From assembly GCA_977006965.1 (NCBI GenBank), contig OZ345382.1, positions 744,001-808,000 on the forward strand: a DNA stretch of 64,000 nucleotides. The letters are read 5' to 3'. The DNA comes from Phymatolithon calcareum. Its lineage: Eukaryota; Rhodophyta; Florideophyceae; Hapalidiales. The position numbers and the translations under genes were made by a program. Positions 1-11,166 of the stretch are shown here, piece by piece (position 1 is the first letter of the stretch; every line of letters begins with the position of its first letter). The notes below the pieces were generated by a model that saw nothing but the letters and a program-made list of their open reading frames with translations, was not told where the DNA came from and made no database searches.

Positions 1-645
1 AATGATCTCGTCGTACTTACCGGCAATAGTAGCAGACAAAAAATTCTCTAGTTGCTCCTCCTTTAGCTTCTGCCGTGCGCCAGAATAACGCCCGTTCACG
101 TACGCACTGACAACACACTGGGATACTCCAGAGAGTTTTGCGAGTTTGTGTTGCGTCACTTGAGGATACAAATGGAAAAAGGCTCGTATGCGATGCAGCG
201 TGGGAGAAATTATTTGGGTAGAAGCTGGTGGGTGAACCCACTGTGCAGACAAATCCGCGGCCTTCCTCTCAATTTCAGTTCTTCGACGCGCACGTTCAGC
301 GCCTTCCACTGTAGAAGCCGCCGCTGCAGGCGAAGTAGTCGCGGCGACCATAGGTGTTTTCACCGCATTTGAAGACGGTAGTGTTTGAAACGGCATCAAG
401 CTTGCCGATGCCGACGCCGGTAGGGAGTTCTGCGGCAGTGCGAATGAATTCATTAAAGGGGAAGTTGAAATATGTGCGAAGGGTGTTGCGGTGCGGGATA
501 TTCCCGGTGGTTGCGATGCATGCTTCTGTGGTTGCTTTCTGTTGGCTGATATCACTGTTTGTAACGGTTCCGGCGAACCACCATCTTTAGCACTGGCGAC
601 AAAATCATTTTCATTCTTCTTCAGAGCAATCGATGCATCGAGCAT
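1..645 (-). CDS. Helix-turn-helix protein, paralogue 1 (3' end beyond the left edge)
   Basis: An open frame on the minus strand begins at the ATG at 645-643 and is still open at base 1, giving 215 residues. The first ~115 residues are low complexity (Ser, Pro, Ala). Then comes a domain with the landmarks AERARRR, WVHPP and a helix-turn-helix HKLAKLSGVSQCVVSAYVNG, followed by RYSG and a charged helix. The same landmarks occur in the same order in the gene at 1705-2577 (AERVRR, WVHP, AQEASQSQATISQYFAG, RYCG), so the two are diverged paralogues. The helix-turn-helix is of the lambda-repressor/homeodomain-like type, so DNA binding in the nucleus is inferred. Whether it is a host regulator or a transposon-encoded DNA-binding protein cannot be told. 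The ATG is the first in frame after stops near 755-775. The C-terminus is missing. Confidence 0.6.
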   Translation of the reverse strand, partial: MLDASIALKKNENDFVASAKDGGSPEPLQTVISANRKQPQKHASQPPGISRTATPFAHISTSPLMNSFALPQNSLPASASASLMPFQTLPSSNAVKTPMVAATTSPAAAASTVEGAERARRRTEIERKAADLSAQWVHPPASTQIISPTLHRIRAFFHLYPQVTQHKLAKLSGVSQCVVSAYVNGRYSGARQKLKEEQLENFLSATIAGKYDEII

Positions 646-1704
646 CGCTTCACGATAAGCGTTCGACAGATCTGAGTTGTGTTTGGCTGTTGAGACATGC
701 AATTCAGCATTTATCAGAGAAATGGGTTTGTTCTTTGAGACTTGAGCCGATAGCCTCTACGACTCGATTTGCCTTCAGAGGACTCCAATTTAATTGGATA
801 ATTCGAATTTCAGTTGACCTGAACAATTTGCCTTTATATCTATTCTCAGTGGTTGGTTGGATCCGTGAGTCAGAATGTTCTAGCCAATAGCTGGTAGCAG
901 CGAAAAATAATTCCGTCTCATTGGCCTATACTACTGAATATGTTTCAAGACGATCCTGAAACAAGGAAAGTGAAATCGGAGCTTTGTTGCAACCTCAGGT
1001 CCTGGTCCTGACCGACACTTCCAGAATCAATGAAAATGATCCCTGAATGGCAGTAAGCTCTACGCAATTGAAGGTACTTGAGAAGAGCCTACTGCAAGTC
1101 AAGACTTGTGGCCCTTTCCGTGGCCTGCTCGTAGTCTTTGAATCGGTTTCTGCACAACAGATTCTGGTCGCCCCTGCATCTATATGCGAAACAAACTTCT
1201 CGGTGCATGCAGTCCAGCGACGGCGGGTGCAATGATATTTTACCTGTAGTGCCTAGACCATCTCCCTCAACGGTTAACGACGCCACCACGGGCTCCCGCG
1301 TTGCAACAAGAAACAGTACTGTGTGGGCGTGAACAGGCCTTCACAATTCTCGTGCGCTGTAGTAAGCAGAGGTAGTGGAAGCCATAGATGAATGCTTATG
1401 AGCTAGGCAGTCATCCTCAAGGAAGCAAGATATTCAGCGGACTTCGAGATTCGCCATGCAGAAGTTGGGCATGTACGCCAGTGATGGCATGTGGTACAAT
1501 TAAAGAAGACCAATGATCATTGCCTAGGATCCAGTTGATCCGTAGAATCATTGACCGCGAAGACTGAATTGTCTCATTAGGATGATTGGGTAGGAACTCT
1601 GCACAGTAGTCATGCTGAGATGACACATGTTAGTGCTTGAGGCGCCGCCGAGAGTAAAACGCCTCTTCTTTAATTATGCTATTTTCTACGAGCCGATGTT
1701 CTCA
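646..1704. other. Spacer between the two helix-turn-helix genes
   Basis: Only short overlapping open frames without recognisable motifs are present. The first ~300 bases may hold the promoter of paralogue 1. I see no repeat or RNA gene. Confidence 0.4.
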
Positions 1705-2577
1705 CTAAAATGGTCTAGCTCCATTCGGAGGCGCTGTCGACAGCATGTGCTGCTTCTGCAGGTCCGACGGAGCCGCGGACCGCTTCAACATTTTACTTTG
1801 TTCAAGAATGAGACGTTCTTGTTGCTCCAGGATGATTTTTTGTTGTTGCAACATGTAAAGTTGTTGTCGAAATTGCCTCGCCCTGGCAAAATGCGCATTC
1901 ATCGACTCATTTTGCGAGCGTTGCCCCTCAACTCTTTCCACCGAAAGAGCCGCTGTAGAAACTATCTGCATCTTAGCCGTTTCATTCTCTCTGGCGATCT
2001 CAGTGAACTTGGCAAAAACTTGCGCTATCAGTGTCTGCTCCCAGTTACGCTCTCGCGCCGCCATCTTTTCTGTCCGTTCGTATCGCCTACTCAGTCCTGT
2101 TTTGCCTTTGGCAATCAATTTAGCATCAAAGACACCGCGCACATACAGGTCAATGAAGCGTGTCAGCATCATCTCCACGATGTCCTGGTGTCCACAGTAC
2201 CGTCCGGCAAAGTACTGGCTGATCGTAGCTTGCGATTGAGAAGCTTCTTGTGCTATGAAACTCAGCGAAATTCCACCTTCAAGGCTGAAGAGCGCATGCA
2301 ATTTGTGGAGCAAGGCCGTCTCGCGCTGTTCCGAATTCGCTGGATGTACCCAGACAACGGCTTTCGCCGCAGCTTGAACGTTGATGGCGCAAATGCGCCG
2401 CACTCGCTCGGCGGCATTGGTGTCGGCGAGCGCCGGGAAATGGGAGCTTCTCGGGACACCTAGGGGTGCTTGCAGAGGAACAGATGCTGGCCCCGGTTGA
2501 ATGTGGTGCGAATCAGACGATGTGAGTGTCGGAAACGTTAACGGGGCACAGTCATTCACCGGCATTGGCGCAGACAT
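1705..2577 (-). CDS. Helix-turn-helix / coiled-coil protein, paralogue 2
   Basis: This single-exon gene encodes 290 residues from the ATG at 2577-2575; the frame opens a few codons upstream with no earlier ATG. The N-terminal ~50 residues are Pro/Ser/Thr-rich. Residues ~55-150 form the domain shared with the gene at 1-645, with a helix-turn-helix IAQEASQSQATISQYFAG followed by RYCG. Residues ~205-275 form a Gln-rich coiled coil (runs such as QQLYMLQQQKIILEQQE) that suggests dimerisation. The architecture (disordered N-terminus, DNA-binding domain, coiled coil) fits a transcription factor or the DNA-binding subunit of a transposon; this is inference. I do not recognise a named family. It lies ~1 kb upstream of its paralogue on the same strand, so the pair probably arose by tandem duplication and then diverged strongly. 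Confidence 0.65.
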   Translation of the reverse strand: MSAPMPVNDCAPLTFPTLTSSDSHHIQPGPASVPLQAPLGVPRSSHFPALADTNAAERVRRICAINVQAAAKAVVWVHPANSEQRETALLHKLHALFSLEGGISLSFIAQEASQSQATISQYFAGRYCGHQDIVEMMLTRFIDLYVRGVFDAKLIAKGKTGLSRRYERTEKMAARERNWEQTLIAQVFAKFTEIARENETAKMQIVSTAALSVERVEGQRSQNESMNAHFARARQFRQQLYMLQQQKIILEQQERLILEQSKMLKRSAAPSDLQKQHMLSTAPPNGARPF

Positions 2578-3596
2578 AGTCTCTAGGTCCGGCACGGAAG
2601 CCTACGACCGAGGGCGCTTCGCCGTGCTCCGTGGACACCTAATACTTGGCGGGCTATCGCTGCATTTGTGCACTGCGGGGTTTTCGCGAGAGTCTCGAGG
2701 TCCTGAACTAGGGAGGAGCATCAACACCAGTGATATTGATATCAATAGTTAGCTTGATTAATCACTTTTGCTGATTGATCAACTTTCATGACGTAATAAT
2801 ATTACCAGATTGTTTGATTATTGGGTCCATCTAGGAATTAACATTTAAATTTAGGATTCAGGGTTATTCATAAATAAATTCACTGCAAGTCATGGAGCGC
2901 ATGGCATTCAAGAGCTCAAGGAAACCGCATAACTCGACAAAGTTGAACTTGTACAGAATAAAATGTTTTCCCACTTTCCAATTTGTGAGACTACAGGGGA
3001 CCATGGAAGGGGACAGAAAATTCTGACATTAAAATTTTCAAATCAAAAATGGGGCAAATATGGAATTGGTAGGCAAAATTGCCAGGATGCAAACTGCTAA
3101 TAAGCATTCGACGGTTTTGAAATAGGCCTTGGCCTACTAAAAAGGAAACTTTCTTTGTTCGACAAGAATCGCATGGGGATCTATGACACAGAGAATTGTT
3201 TCTCTAGGTAGACTATTTATTCTTGCTAGGAAACTGTGTCCATGGACAGAGGACGTGGGACATCTGAAGAGTTGCTAAAGTTTGTCCGCACAACGTGCTG
3301 AGAGCTTCCGTGAGCAAGAATGGCGATAGTGGGGACCCGCAGCGCTCTAACAAGCTCTATAGAGGAGAGTGTATCTTCCCGGTCTAGGCGATCGCATGTG
3401 TGCCCATTTCGAGACAAAAACGTTCTCTAAGGACGAATAAATTGCCTACAACGATGTGATTTTGAAGATGATGAGCAAGAGATTTTCCTGTCCTGTAAGG
3501 CACGCACCCGCGCGCGGCACGGGATCCCTTTGGTTGATGCGAATGGACCTATCCCGAAAGGGGCGTACAGGAGGAAGAGAGGGCACTCGGGAGGCA
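2578..3596. other. AT-rich stretch without recognised genes
   Basis: The stretch 2740-3200 is clearly AT-rich compared with its neighbours. It contains TAATATTAC at 2797-2805 without a flanking stem. No coding or RNA signal is supported. Confidence 0.4.
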
Positions 3597-4600
3597 ATAA
3601 GTTTCTCCACCAAAGTTCACGTTGCGACATGGAACTGCGGCGGACTCTCCAACATCACGATGAGCCCCTGCAAGGACCTGGGATACGATATTCTGGGAAT
3701 CACAGAGACCCACGGATGGAATTCTAACCCGCGCGCTATCTATTCGGAACGACCACCTTTCGGAGATCGATACTCGAGCTGCTGCACAGCCTTTTCGACC
3801 CGAGCAAGAATGGCAGTTACGCACTTCGAATCGATCGGAAGCAGGATTGTTTTCGCCCTCCTCCACGGGCGGTCGTTCAACGCCTTCGCCAGACTTGAAC
3901 CGTCCCCGGGCCGAAAACACTGGGCACCATCTGCACAGACTCTTGAGCTACTCAAAAGCCGCGGAAACAAAGGATCCGGTATGCCCGACGCTGAACATAG
4001 CTGATAAAGAAGCAAAACGGGAACTAGCACAAAACGAGCTGAAACGCGTCCGCCTAGAAGCCGAAGACCTTGGGAACATACGGCACTTCAAATATCTTTG
4101 CGTAATGAAGTCGGCAGACGGTGACCCCTTAGTCCCTGTCAACCACCGTGTCCAAATTACCTGGTCCCGCTTTCAAGACCTCAAACTGATTCTGCCTGAT
4201 GGAAAACTATTCTCAAGTCTACGTCTCCGTCGTTTTGGCTCCTCTGTTGTATCAACTCTCCTATACGGCTTTGAATTATGGAAGCTGACTGGATCAGTGC
4301 GGAAGAAACTCAAGTAAGATGCTATCGAGAATATCGGAGAGACCAATAGCCGACCAATCCAGGACACCCACCATCGACGTGGTTATAATGACCTCCGATG
4401 GAACTGGCTTGGACAAATTCTTAGAATGGGCGAGAGGCGCCTGGTCCGCCAGGCGCTGCTGCAATACGTCAGACTAACGCCAGAATCAATCTTTGCTGAC
4501 GTACATGGACTAGACGAGAAAGCTCCAGTTCTGCCATCTCACTGGCAATCTGAAACTGCAGTGTATGTCTCTTGTTGTCGAACAAGACAGTGGCTTGCAA
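3597..4600 (+). mobile_element. Broken non-LTR retrotransposon (LINE): endonuclease start joined to the RT C-terminal region
   Basis: From ~3600 the plus strand encodes an apurinic-type endonuclease start (VHVATWNCGG, then DLGYDILGITETHGW), with a frame change near 3765 and continuation ARMAVTHFESIGSRIVFA. From ~3990 it switches directly to the region C-terminal to the reverse-transcriptase palm (HFKYLCVMKSADGD, then VVSTLLYGFELWKLTGS). A stop follows at ~4315, then LGQILRMGERRLVRQALLQ and a tail RLTPESIFADVHG. The catalytic palm (YxDD) lies between these blocks in intact LINEs and is absent, so the copy carries a large internal deletion as well as frameshifts. It is not functional. The tail motif recurs at 21.4, 22.5, 29.9 and 62.2 kb. 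Confidence 0.75.
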
Positions 4601-4894
4601 ATGTGAGCTCGGTCAATGGCGAAACAAGAAGGCTAAGAAAGACACTGACATCACAGGAGGGGAGGCCGGAGAGATCGCCAAGTTGGGTCACTGACTCGCA
4701 CATGCGTATCACGGTAGCCGTTTAATCTGACAGTGACAGGATTGTGTCCGTATTCGTGGGGTGTGCTATATAACCCCCAGCCAGTAGGTTGAGAATCCGA
4801 TAGCTTATAAGGCATCGCTCATCGCAGCGAGTAAAGGATCGCATCTCAAGGAAGCCACAATTGGCGAGAGCGAGTGCCGACTGCTTTGTCGACC

Positions 4895-5015
4895 CTGAGA
4901 GTGCAACATAGTCAAACTCGCTAACGATTTGATAGAGCGGAAGAATATTAGGCCTTCGAATTGCTGCTAGCCCCACTAGTGGAAATAGCAGAATGAAAGA
5001 ATGAGCAAATCTCCC
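4895..5015 (+). mobile_element. LINE 3'-end fragment
   Basis: The block matches, at DNA and translated level, the tail segments at 29.91-29.99 and 62.26-62.34 kb: a codon run reading VK-x-A-x-(D/N)-R/L-I-x-(R/W)-K-K, then a (T/G)CTGC(T/A)(A/G)CC stretch and a CAAAATGAA(T/A)G-like end. Stops interrupt it. It is separated from the LINE remnant at 3.6-4.6 kb by ~300 bases and may be the end of the same copy. Confidence 0.5.
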
Positions 5016-5117
5016 AGCAAGGCCATCAATTCTTCCTCGGTGTAGTGCTGAATTGCAAACGTTTAGTCGTTTCATGTGCTTTTATCCTGCTCTTTCACTC
5101 GCCTAGGGTTACTCGTT

Positions 5118-5927
5118 TCAAACGCTGTTAGCGGTACTATTAGTATTGTTCGGTACGCACATGGCCTTAACAAAGTCTTCAAGAATATCCAGCGCCTCCT
5201 CGAAGAAATCAGGGGCAAGATCGCTATCGTCCTCATCCCCTGTAATTTTCTCCAGTTTGACCTGTTGCCCATTCCGGAATCCCACGTAGCACATGGCACC
5301 ATTTCCGAAGGGCGGCAAGAACCGTCTCGCATGCCGGACCCCACCACGCGGCGAGCGGACGTCGCCGAGAAAGAAGATCTTGTCCGCGCTCAACGCGCCA
5401 TTTTGCAGTTCGCGCGTGCAAAACCTGAGCGCATGCCTGAAGGCTCGTCGCGACCACGGGCTCCATAAGCGGTTAACCCGGAGTTGTTGGTTGGTCCACT
5501 CGCCCGGTGTCGTTGAACTGTTAACATTGATCAAAAATTGGTCAACGTCCTGCGTCAATCGGTTAATCGGCGTATGTCTCAATCCGTACTGTGTACCGGT
5601 GACGAAGAAACGTTCATCGAGGCCGGCGATCGCGGAGACTAGAGTTACAAAATCCTTCTGCATGTCGTACTCCTCCTGAGAGACGAAGACGCCTGTGTCC
5701 AGTGCAAAGCACACATGGGTGTCGCAGCCCTGAGTTGCGACATATTCCCTGGCGCGCATCATTGTTTTCATGCCGCGCACCCTGTTTTTGCCGGTAATGA
5801 GTGAATTTCTTGGGAGTTTTCGGTCGAGAGTTTGCTGAAATTGCTCTCCCGATATATGTCTCACCCTGGGATGTCGCGCGAAGGCCAAGGCGAACATGCA
5901 GAACACGATGATGATGATTTTGATCAT
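5118..5927 (-). CDS. Secreted vWA-like protein 1 (Arg/Trp-insert subgroup)
   Basis: 269 residues from the ATG at 5927, chosen because it opens a classical signal peptide (MIKIIIIVFCMFALAFA) that aligns with the starts of the paralogues at 9217-10053 and 23601-24425; the frame extends upstream but that part is not conserved. A von Willebrand A-like fold follows: CDTHVCFALD (first strand), a helix QKDFVTLVSAIAGLD, FLGD, GNGAMCYVGF, and a final helix DILEDFVKAMC. The metal-site signature DxSxS is DTGVF here, so divalent-metal binding is probably lost. An insertion RLWSPWSRRAFRHALRFC precedes the helix that normally carries the metal-binding Thr. Conserved cysteines suggest disulfides and secretion to the cell surface or wall. 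The role is unknown. Four paralogues lie in the next 19 kb. Confidence 0.8.
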   Translation of the reverse strand: MIKIIIIVFCMFALAFARHPRVRHISGEQFQQTLDRKLPRNSLITGKNRVRGMKTMMRAREYVATQGCDTHVCFALDTGVFVSQEEYDMQKDFVTLVSAIAGLDERFFVTGTQYGLRHTPINRLTQDVDQFLINVNSSTTPGEWTNQQLRVNRLWSPWSRRAFRHALRFCTRELQNGALSADKIFFLGDVRSPRGGVRHARRFLPPFGNGAMCYVGFRNGQQVKLEKITGDEDDSDLAPDFFEEALDILEDFVKAMCVPNNTNSTANSV

Positions 5928-8900
5928 CTTGTTTTGCTGCAAGGCTACCCCCGCAGATGGGTGTTTTGTCCGTCGCTCAACAATCACGCCATGTCGGAGT
6001 TTTTCTTTGTCGACTTTAATACTAGAGTCTCTTGGTTTCAAGTGCGCAAAATTTCTCATGCATGAATATGAAGCAGGCTGCTAACGTCATTGTCATCGGT
6101 GTCGCCCTCTCTTTCTTCCATATCTGCAAACGTTCGCTGTACTCTACGCACAGTTAAATTGCAGTAGGGTCTACAGTCAGAGTACATCGCTTCCTAATCT
6201 GCCTGCGGTTGCGTATGCAGTGTGCGACCAGTGGACTCTGTTTCAGATGCAGCAGGACAATCATGCTAACTTGTTGCCGCTGTGCCAGAACGATTTTCAG
6301 TTTTTCAGTCTTCCGCTACTGGGAACCACGTCATGGCACGAGCAACTCGGACAGCAGTCCCACCAGCAAAGCTGACACAAGAACCAATTGATCATCTTGT
6401 TGGATTGCGGATTCGTTGCATCTCAGAACAGTAATTTACAATGCATTGAATGTACAACTTCTAAATCCAGCCCGGGTCCACCCTGCACAGGCCTGTGCAT
6501 GCTAAAGTGTCACCCTGTTTGCTTACTGTACAGCAAAGCAATGCCATTTTAAATTTCAATTGAATTACCTCATTTATAGAAAAAGTTGCATTAAAATGGA
6601 AACCGTTGACAAGTTCACTTGTTAGGAATGGCGCCAAGAATATGAGTCAGTGTCATAAGCTGACGATGGATCTTCACGAAATTTCGTCCGTCAATCTGAC
6701 TTTTTTTTAAAAAAATTGAATTGATAGTATCTGCGTTAAATTGCAGAAATGAAGCCTCTAGGTAAGCAACCGCTCCAGTATTTTTAGTTTCTCGCACAGA
6801 ACTGTTAGACAACTCTTCCTTCCAGAGGACCTATAAACATAGGTGGGGAATATATTCATCCATTGCAGCACATTATTGTATGGTTTACAGTCGCCGCGTG
6901 CCAAATAGCCACAACCTGCCCAATGGGTCGCATGGAACCATCCCCTTTCCGTTTTGGCTATGGTGGGATGCTCAAATTAAGAAAGATTGAAGGAAAATTA
7001 TTTCACGCTTCTTCACTTCCTTCGATCGGTACTGAGGGTGTAAACTGAGTCCTTGTTGAGATGCTTAACAATTCTCTAGTAGCAGTCATCAGAAAAAATC
7101 TTTCGCTGGATCGCTGTTCGGCACAACAGCAGGGCTCTACTGCAGTTGTGAATAGTTCGCAGCGAAATATCCTTTTATCGGTCTGCCAAAGAAGTTTCAG
7201 ATTAATACAGACAAAATGACATAAAAGCGGACAGGTCTTTAAAGGGATAGTGATGGTTCGCAAAACGTTGCCGATTCTTGAACAGCTCGCGTCACCAATT
7301 CAATCTGAAGTTATAGAATTAACTGGATCAGAGTCTGCGAACAAGAAACGAGGTTGCGTATTTCTGTTTTACTTATTATTGAGAGGGAAAACGTTTCAAG
7401 TTCAGCATTGAGCATAGCAAGGTCCCGAGCTTCTCTAGCATATTTTACCAAATTCTGTAATCACGAACTGGATGCTCCTCAAATGTCCACCAAAACATCC
7501 ATTTTTCGAATTGGGAGGATGTGCACAGCCTTGGTCAAAAGTAACTCTGAACTAGTAAAGCGAACTAAATACCCTTCCGAACAAACGCCCGCATGAGCAA
7601 GACTCTGACCGGCAGCGTAGAAGTTTCGAGGGCGTTGTTTTCAATACTCTTAACAAACAAGGTGCGTTGCAACTCACAGCTTTCATTTCCATCGCTACAG
7701 AATCAGTCTCAGACTTTGCTGTACTCATGGAAGAATGTTCGGCGAATAGTCGGGCCTTCCAATGGTCCTTTTACAAGATAGCCTCCTGTAGTACTGTATG
7801 ATACGAATCATTTTTCGCGCAGGAAAATTTTTAATTTTTTTATAATTTTAAAAAATTAGAGAATGTCTGTCGGCACAGCGCGAGCGCCTTATTTGGCTAA
7901 AGAGACTTACACTCATTACAGTCGAGCAGGTTTTGATTTTTGGAGACCCATGAAATGATGTCGATGTCGACATCAATGATCATCATATTATGATCATTTC
8001 ATGCAAACTTCTTTTGGAGCGAAAACAAGTTGAAATCCGATACTGTAGTACACGGCGGTGGAAACTTACCACCATGCAAGGGGGCCTTGTCCTGGGAGAA
8101 GTGCTCTGTCGTACTCTTCTACTACTCGTGTATTTGCAACAAATCTTTTACGGTTTACACGCCCAGCCGTCACAGGAGACAGCTCGACGCCATGGACCTA
8201 CGCCGGGCTTGCTCCATTGGCCGCAGACGAGCGACGACAGGCACTGCTTTCTGTTTGAACCATCGTCGTGACTTTGAAACATTGTTTCCTGGGTAGGCAG
8301 GCTTCCAAACTATTTTCAGACATGAAATATCTCTTTCCGAGAGAGCACCTCGAGGACGACAGAAGAGTTCCATTCTGGTGGAATGACGTTCCTGTCTTGG
8401 GTCACTGTCAATACTACATCAACACGGTACATGATTGTTCCGACGTATGATGGTTTTCCCAAGGTTTTCCCAAGGTGACAACTTACGGACACACTCCTAA
8501 GCACAATTCAACCTTTACTAGTCTTACCGTTTAACATCGTGGGTAGCACATGACTTGTGACTACCGAGTGCTGCAATTAGGCAGCACTCCTTTGCTCTAC
8601 ATAAGCCCCTGCCGAAGTTCTGACATGCAGACTAAGAAGAAGGGAAAAAGTAAAGGACAGGGTCACAAAAGACCTTGTTTTTCATCCCGACCATTTTTTC
8701 ACGGTTTTTGACCGACAGTTCCAGTTTCGAATTGTTTACTCTTCTGACACATCAGCACTGTCCACTAAAAAGCTTTTAGAACGTCCATCTGATTTGAAAC
8801 AGGTCTCACAAAGTCGTTCCGCGACGAGATTTGAGACAGCACTGTCTGATTCTCATTCCCCATTCCGACATCTCGTGGAGGCTTCAATTTATCAGGCATT

Positions 8901-9216
8901 TTTGCAGGTCGATACTGAACTTGACGCGGAAATCGCCAAGCAAGGCATAGCTATCCCTCCTTCTCGCCACGTCGTTCATTTCACTGTTCAATGTACAGAA
9001 CTATAGTTCACCAGACACAAAGCTGCGCTGCGCCCTAAGAAACCATGATTCTGCGACGTTATGAATGAACACAATGGCATTGAATTGTCAGAGAGCTTGC
9101 TCCGGGATTTGTGGAATCAAGGGTAAAGACTTCACAAATGGTAACCAAGTTCTCCAGCACGCTCATGCGTTCTTCCTCTGTTCGTGCTGGATGAACTGGT
9201 CATTTTAATGCGCCTT
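5928..9216. other. Gene-poor stretch between vWA genes 1 and 2
   Basis: No recognisable protein domain or RNA gene over 3.3 kb. The first 200 bases are the likely promoter region of the vWA gene at 5118-5927. Short frames (for example 6615-6812 minus and 8794-9006 plus) lack family signatures. An imperfect inverted repeat with 11-bp outer arms lies at 7949-8003, and an 11-bp tandem repeat (GGTTTTCCCAA) at ~8450-8475. Confidence 0.4.
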
Positions 9217-10053
9217 CTACCATGATCTTTTGTACGCTTTCTGCTCGACGCCACTTTCGGCAGGCTGTGGTGGATTGCTTGGTCCGCACACCTCCTTAAC
9301 AACGTCTTCGAGAATATCCAGCGCCTCGTCGACTTGATCCAGTGTAAGAACTCTATCCTCACTCCCCGTAAATCGCGCTAGTTTCTCCGGTGACCCATCC
9401 CCGAATCCCACAGCGCAGATGGCGCCATTGCCGAAGGGCGGCAAGAACCGTCTCGCAATCCAGGCACCAGCACGTGGAGATCGCAGGTCACCGAGAATGA
9501 AGATCTTATTCACGCCACCTTCGCCCTCTTTCAGTTCCCGTATGCAAAACTTGAGCGAACGCTTGAAGGACCGTCGCGACCGCCACCGCCACCACCATGA
9601 TCGATACGCTCGGCGCTGGTAGCGAGTCCATGGGCCGGGTGTTGTTGAACTATCAAGATCTTCCAGAAATTGATCTACATCCTCCGTCAAACTTGAAATC
9701 GGCGTCGTCTTCAAACCGTATTGCACACCGGCGACGGAGAAACGTTCGTCTATGCCAGCGACAGAGGCGACAAGGGCGACAAAATCCTGCTGCATGCTGT
9801 ACTCCTCCTGCGACACGAAGACGCCCGTGTCTAGCGTAAAGCAAACGTTGGTGTTGCAGCCATTGGTGGAGACATATTTCTTGGCACGCATCATGGCTTC
9901 CATGCCACGCTCCTTGTTTCCGCCGTTGATGAGGCCATTGTTAGGGAGTTTACGGGACAGAGTTTCCTGAAATTGTTCTTCCGATATTTTTTTGACTTTG
10001 GGATGCGCGAAGGCAATGGCGAACAAGCATAAGACGGCGATGACTTTGATCAT
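9217..10053 (-). CDS. Secreted vWA-like protein 2 (Arg/Trp-insert subgroup)
   Basis: 278 residues. The signal peptide MIKVIAVLCLFAIAFA sits at the start ATG (10053). The order of motifs matches vWA genes 1 and 5: EEQFQETLSRKLPNN, CNTNVCFALDTGVFVS, QQDFVALVASVAGID, FILGDLRSPRAG, GNGAICAVGFG, LDILEDVVKEVCG. The metal-site DxSxS is again DTGVF. The insertion is the most extreme of the family, RRAYRSWWWRWRSRRSFKR, with four Trp and eight Arg in 19 residues, resembling cationic Trp/Arg antimicrobial peptides. The C-terminus has a basic tail (EQKAYKRSW) missing from the paralogues. It is oriented like vWA gene 1 and was probably produced by duplication of it or its ancestor. Secretion is inferred from the signal peptide; function is unknown. 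Confidence 0.82.
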   Translation of the reverse strand: MIKVIAVLCLFAIAFAHPKVKKISEEQFQETLSRKLPNNGLINGGNKERGMEAMMRAKKYVSTNGCNTNVCFTLDTGVFVSQEEYSMQQDFVALVASVAGIDERFSVAGVQYGLKTTPISSLTEDVDQFLEDLDSSTTPGPWTRYQRRAYRSWWWRWRSRRSFKRSLKFCIRELKEGEGGVNKIFILGDLRSPRAGAWIARRFLPPFGNGAICAVGFGDGSPEKLARFTGSEDRVLTLDQVDEALDILEDVVKEVCGPSNPPQPAESGVEQKAYKRSW

Positions 10054-10475
10054 CTTGTTTGGTCACAAGGGTATTCGCGGGGAGTGGTTCTCCGATTCGT
10101 CGCAAGAAAAACGCTCACGGTCGCGATACTCTTCTGGAACTTAGCGTACAGTGCTGTACTGTGCTGTAATCGTCATCGAAAAGGAGACTTTCTTGTTCTG
10201 AGGTGCGCCATATTTTTATGTGCACACGACTTGTAATTGAAACAGCACATCTTCTTCGCAATGTTACCTGTCTGCTGAAGTTTGGCGCTCTAATACATAC
10301 TGTCCTCAGGGGAATCCCCTGCTGTCCTGTATTAAATGCCCTCTTGATTTGCAGTAGAAGTCGGTCCGTCGGAAATGCATTGTTTACTTCTGGGCTTGGA
10401 TCAGATCAAGCCGTTTCGACTCGCACAAAATACAGTACTGTATTGCCGATCGGTTTGATACTACGGCGTTAAACA

Positions 10476-10519
10476 CGTGGAGTCGTTAATTCAAATGCAT
10501 TTGAATTAACGGCTCCACG
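10476..10519. repeat. 44-bp palindrome
   Basis: Two 22-base arms with no spacer, centred on ATGCAT, differ at one position. The arms read CGTGGAGTCGTTAATTCAAA toward the centre. It is not in a recognised gene. Confidence 0.85.
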
Positions 10520-10704
10520 CAGTGTGGTTGACCCGAGATTATCAAACTGGTGCCAAAACTTTGATACGGAGTGAAGTTATCTATTTTGGAATTGATTTTC
10601 TAAAATCTCTTTGGACGGGATAGTTATGATTCTCAATTGTCCGTTCTGGCGTGAAACGGCTACTAATTACAATTCGCTAATCGAACATTTAGAATAGACA
10701 CAAA

Positions 10705-10762
10705 CATGAATTGGAAAGTTTACGTTGCCTTTAAAAAGGCAATGTAAACTTTCCATTTCATG
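10705..10762. repeat. 58-bp imperfect palindrome
   Basis: Two 29-base arms meet in the TTTAAAAA centre and differ at two arm positions plus the centre. The arm core is GGAAAGTTTAC(G/A)TTGCC. It lies only 186 bp from the palindrome at 10476-10519 but is unrelated in sequence. Confidence 0.85.
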
Positions 10763-11166
10763 GTTTCATCGATGTGCAAAATGGTCGCAACCCAGAGAAA
10801 CTATACAAGTGGAAAAGATCGCAGGAGTACATTTGGCAAAGACAAAGGGCGAAGGAGTACGGGTGGGAAAAATAGACATGTCAGAATGGAAGGGTGTTCC
10901 ATTACCTTCTGCAGGTACTAAATACCAAACCCGCTTCTCGACACAGCCTGCCATTCTTGGCGCATTGCAGAATAACAACTAATCCGTTCTCCCTAGTGGC
11001 TACGTTATTAGCGTCTCTTTCACTGCCAGACGCACTTTGCTTATTCCATGCTAGGTTTTTTTTTAGCAACTGTTTAGTTGTTTATTTGAAAGCCCTCATT
11101 AACACTCCTAAGACTGTACGGGAGCAGCTTTTCGTAACTTGTTCATTCTAGTGTATCGCCTGGTCC
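10763..11166. other. Spacer, no gene recognised
   Basis: An 85-codon plus-strand frame (10725-10982) overlaps the palindrome and shows no family signature. Nothing else is supported. Confidence 0.35.

Noticed and set aside
1627-2463. Long plus-strand open frame opposite the helix-turn-helix gene
   Set aside because: It is the antisense shadow of 1705-2577, with atypical composition and no motif.
2797-2805. TAATATTAC, identical to the replication-origin nonamer of geminivirus-like circular ssDNA elements
   Set aside because: There is no flanking stem and no Rep-like frame nearby; a 9-mer in AT-rich DNA is expected by chance about once in a window of this size.
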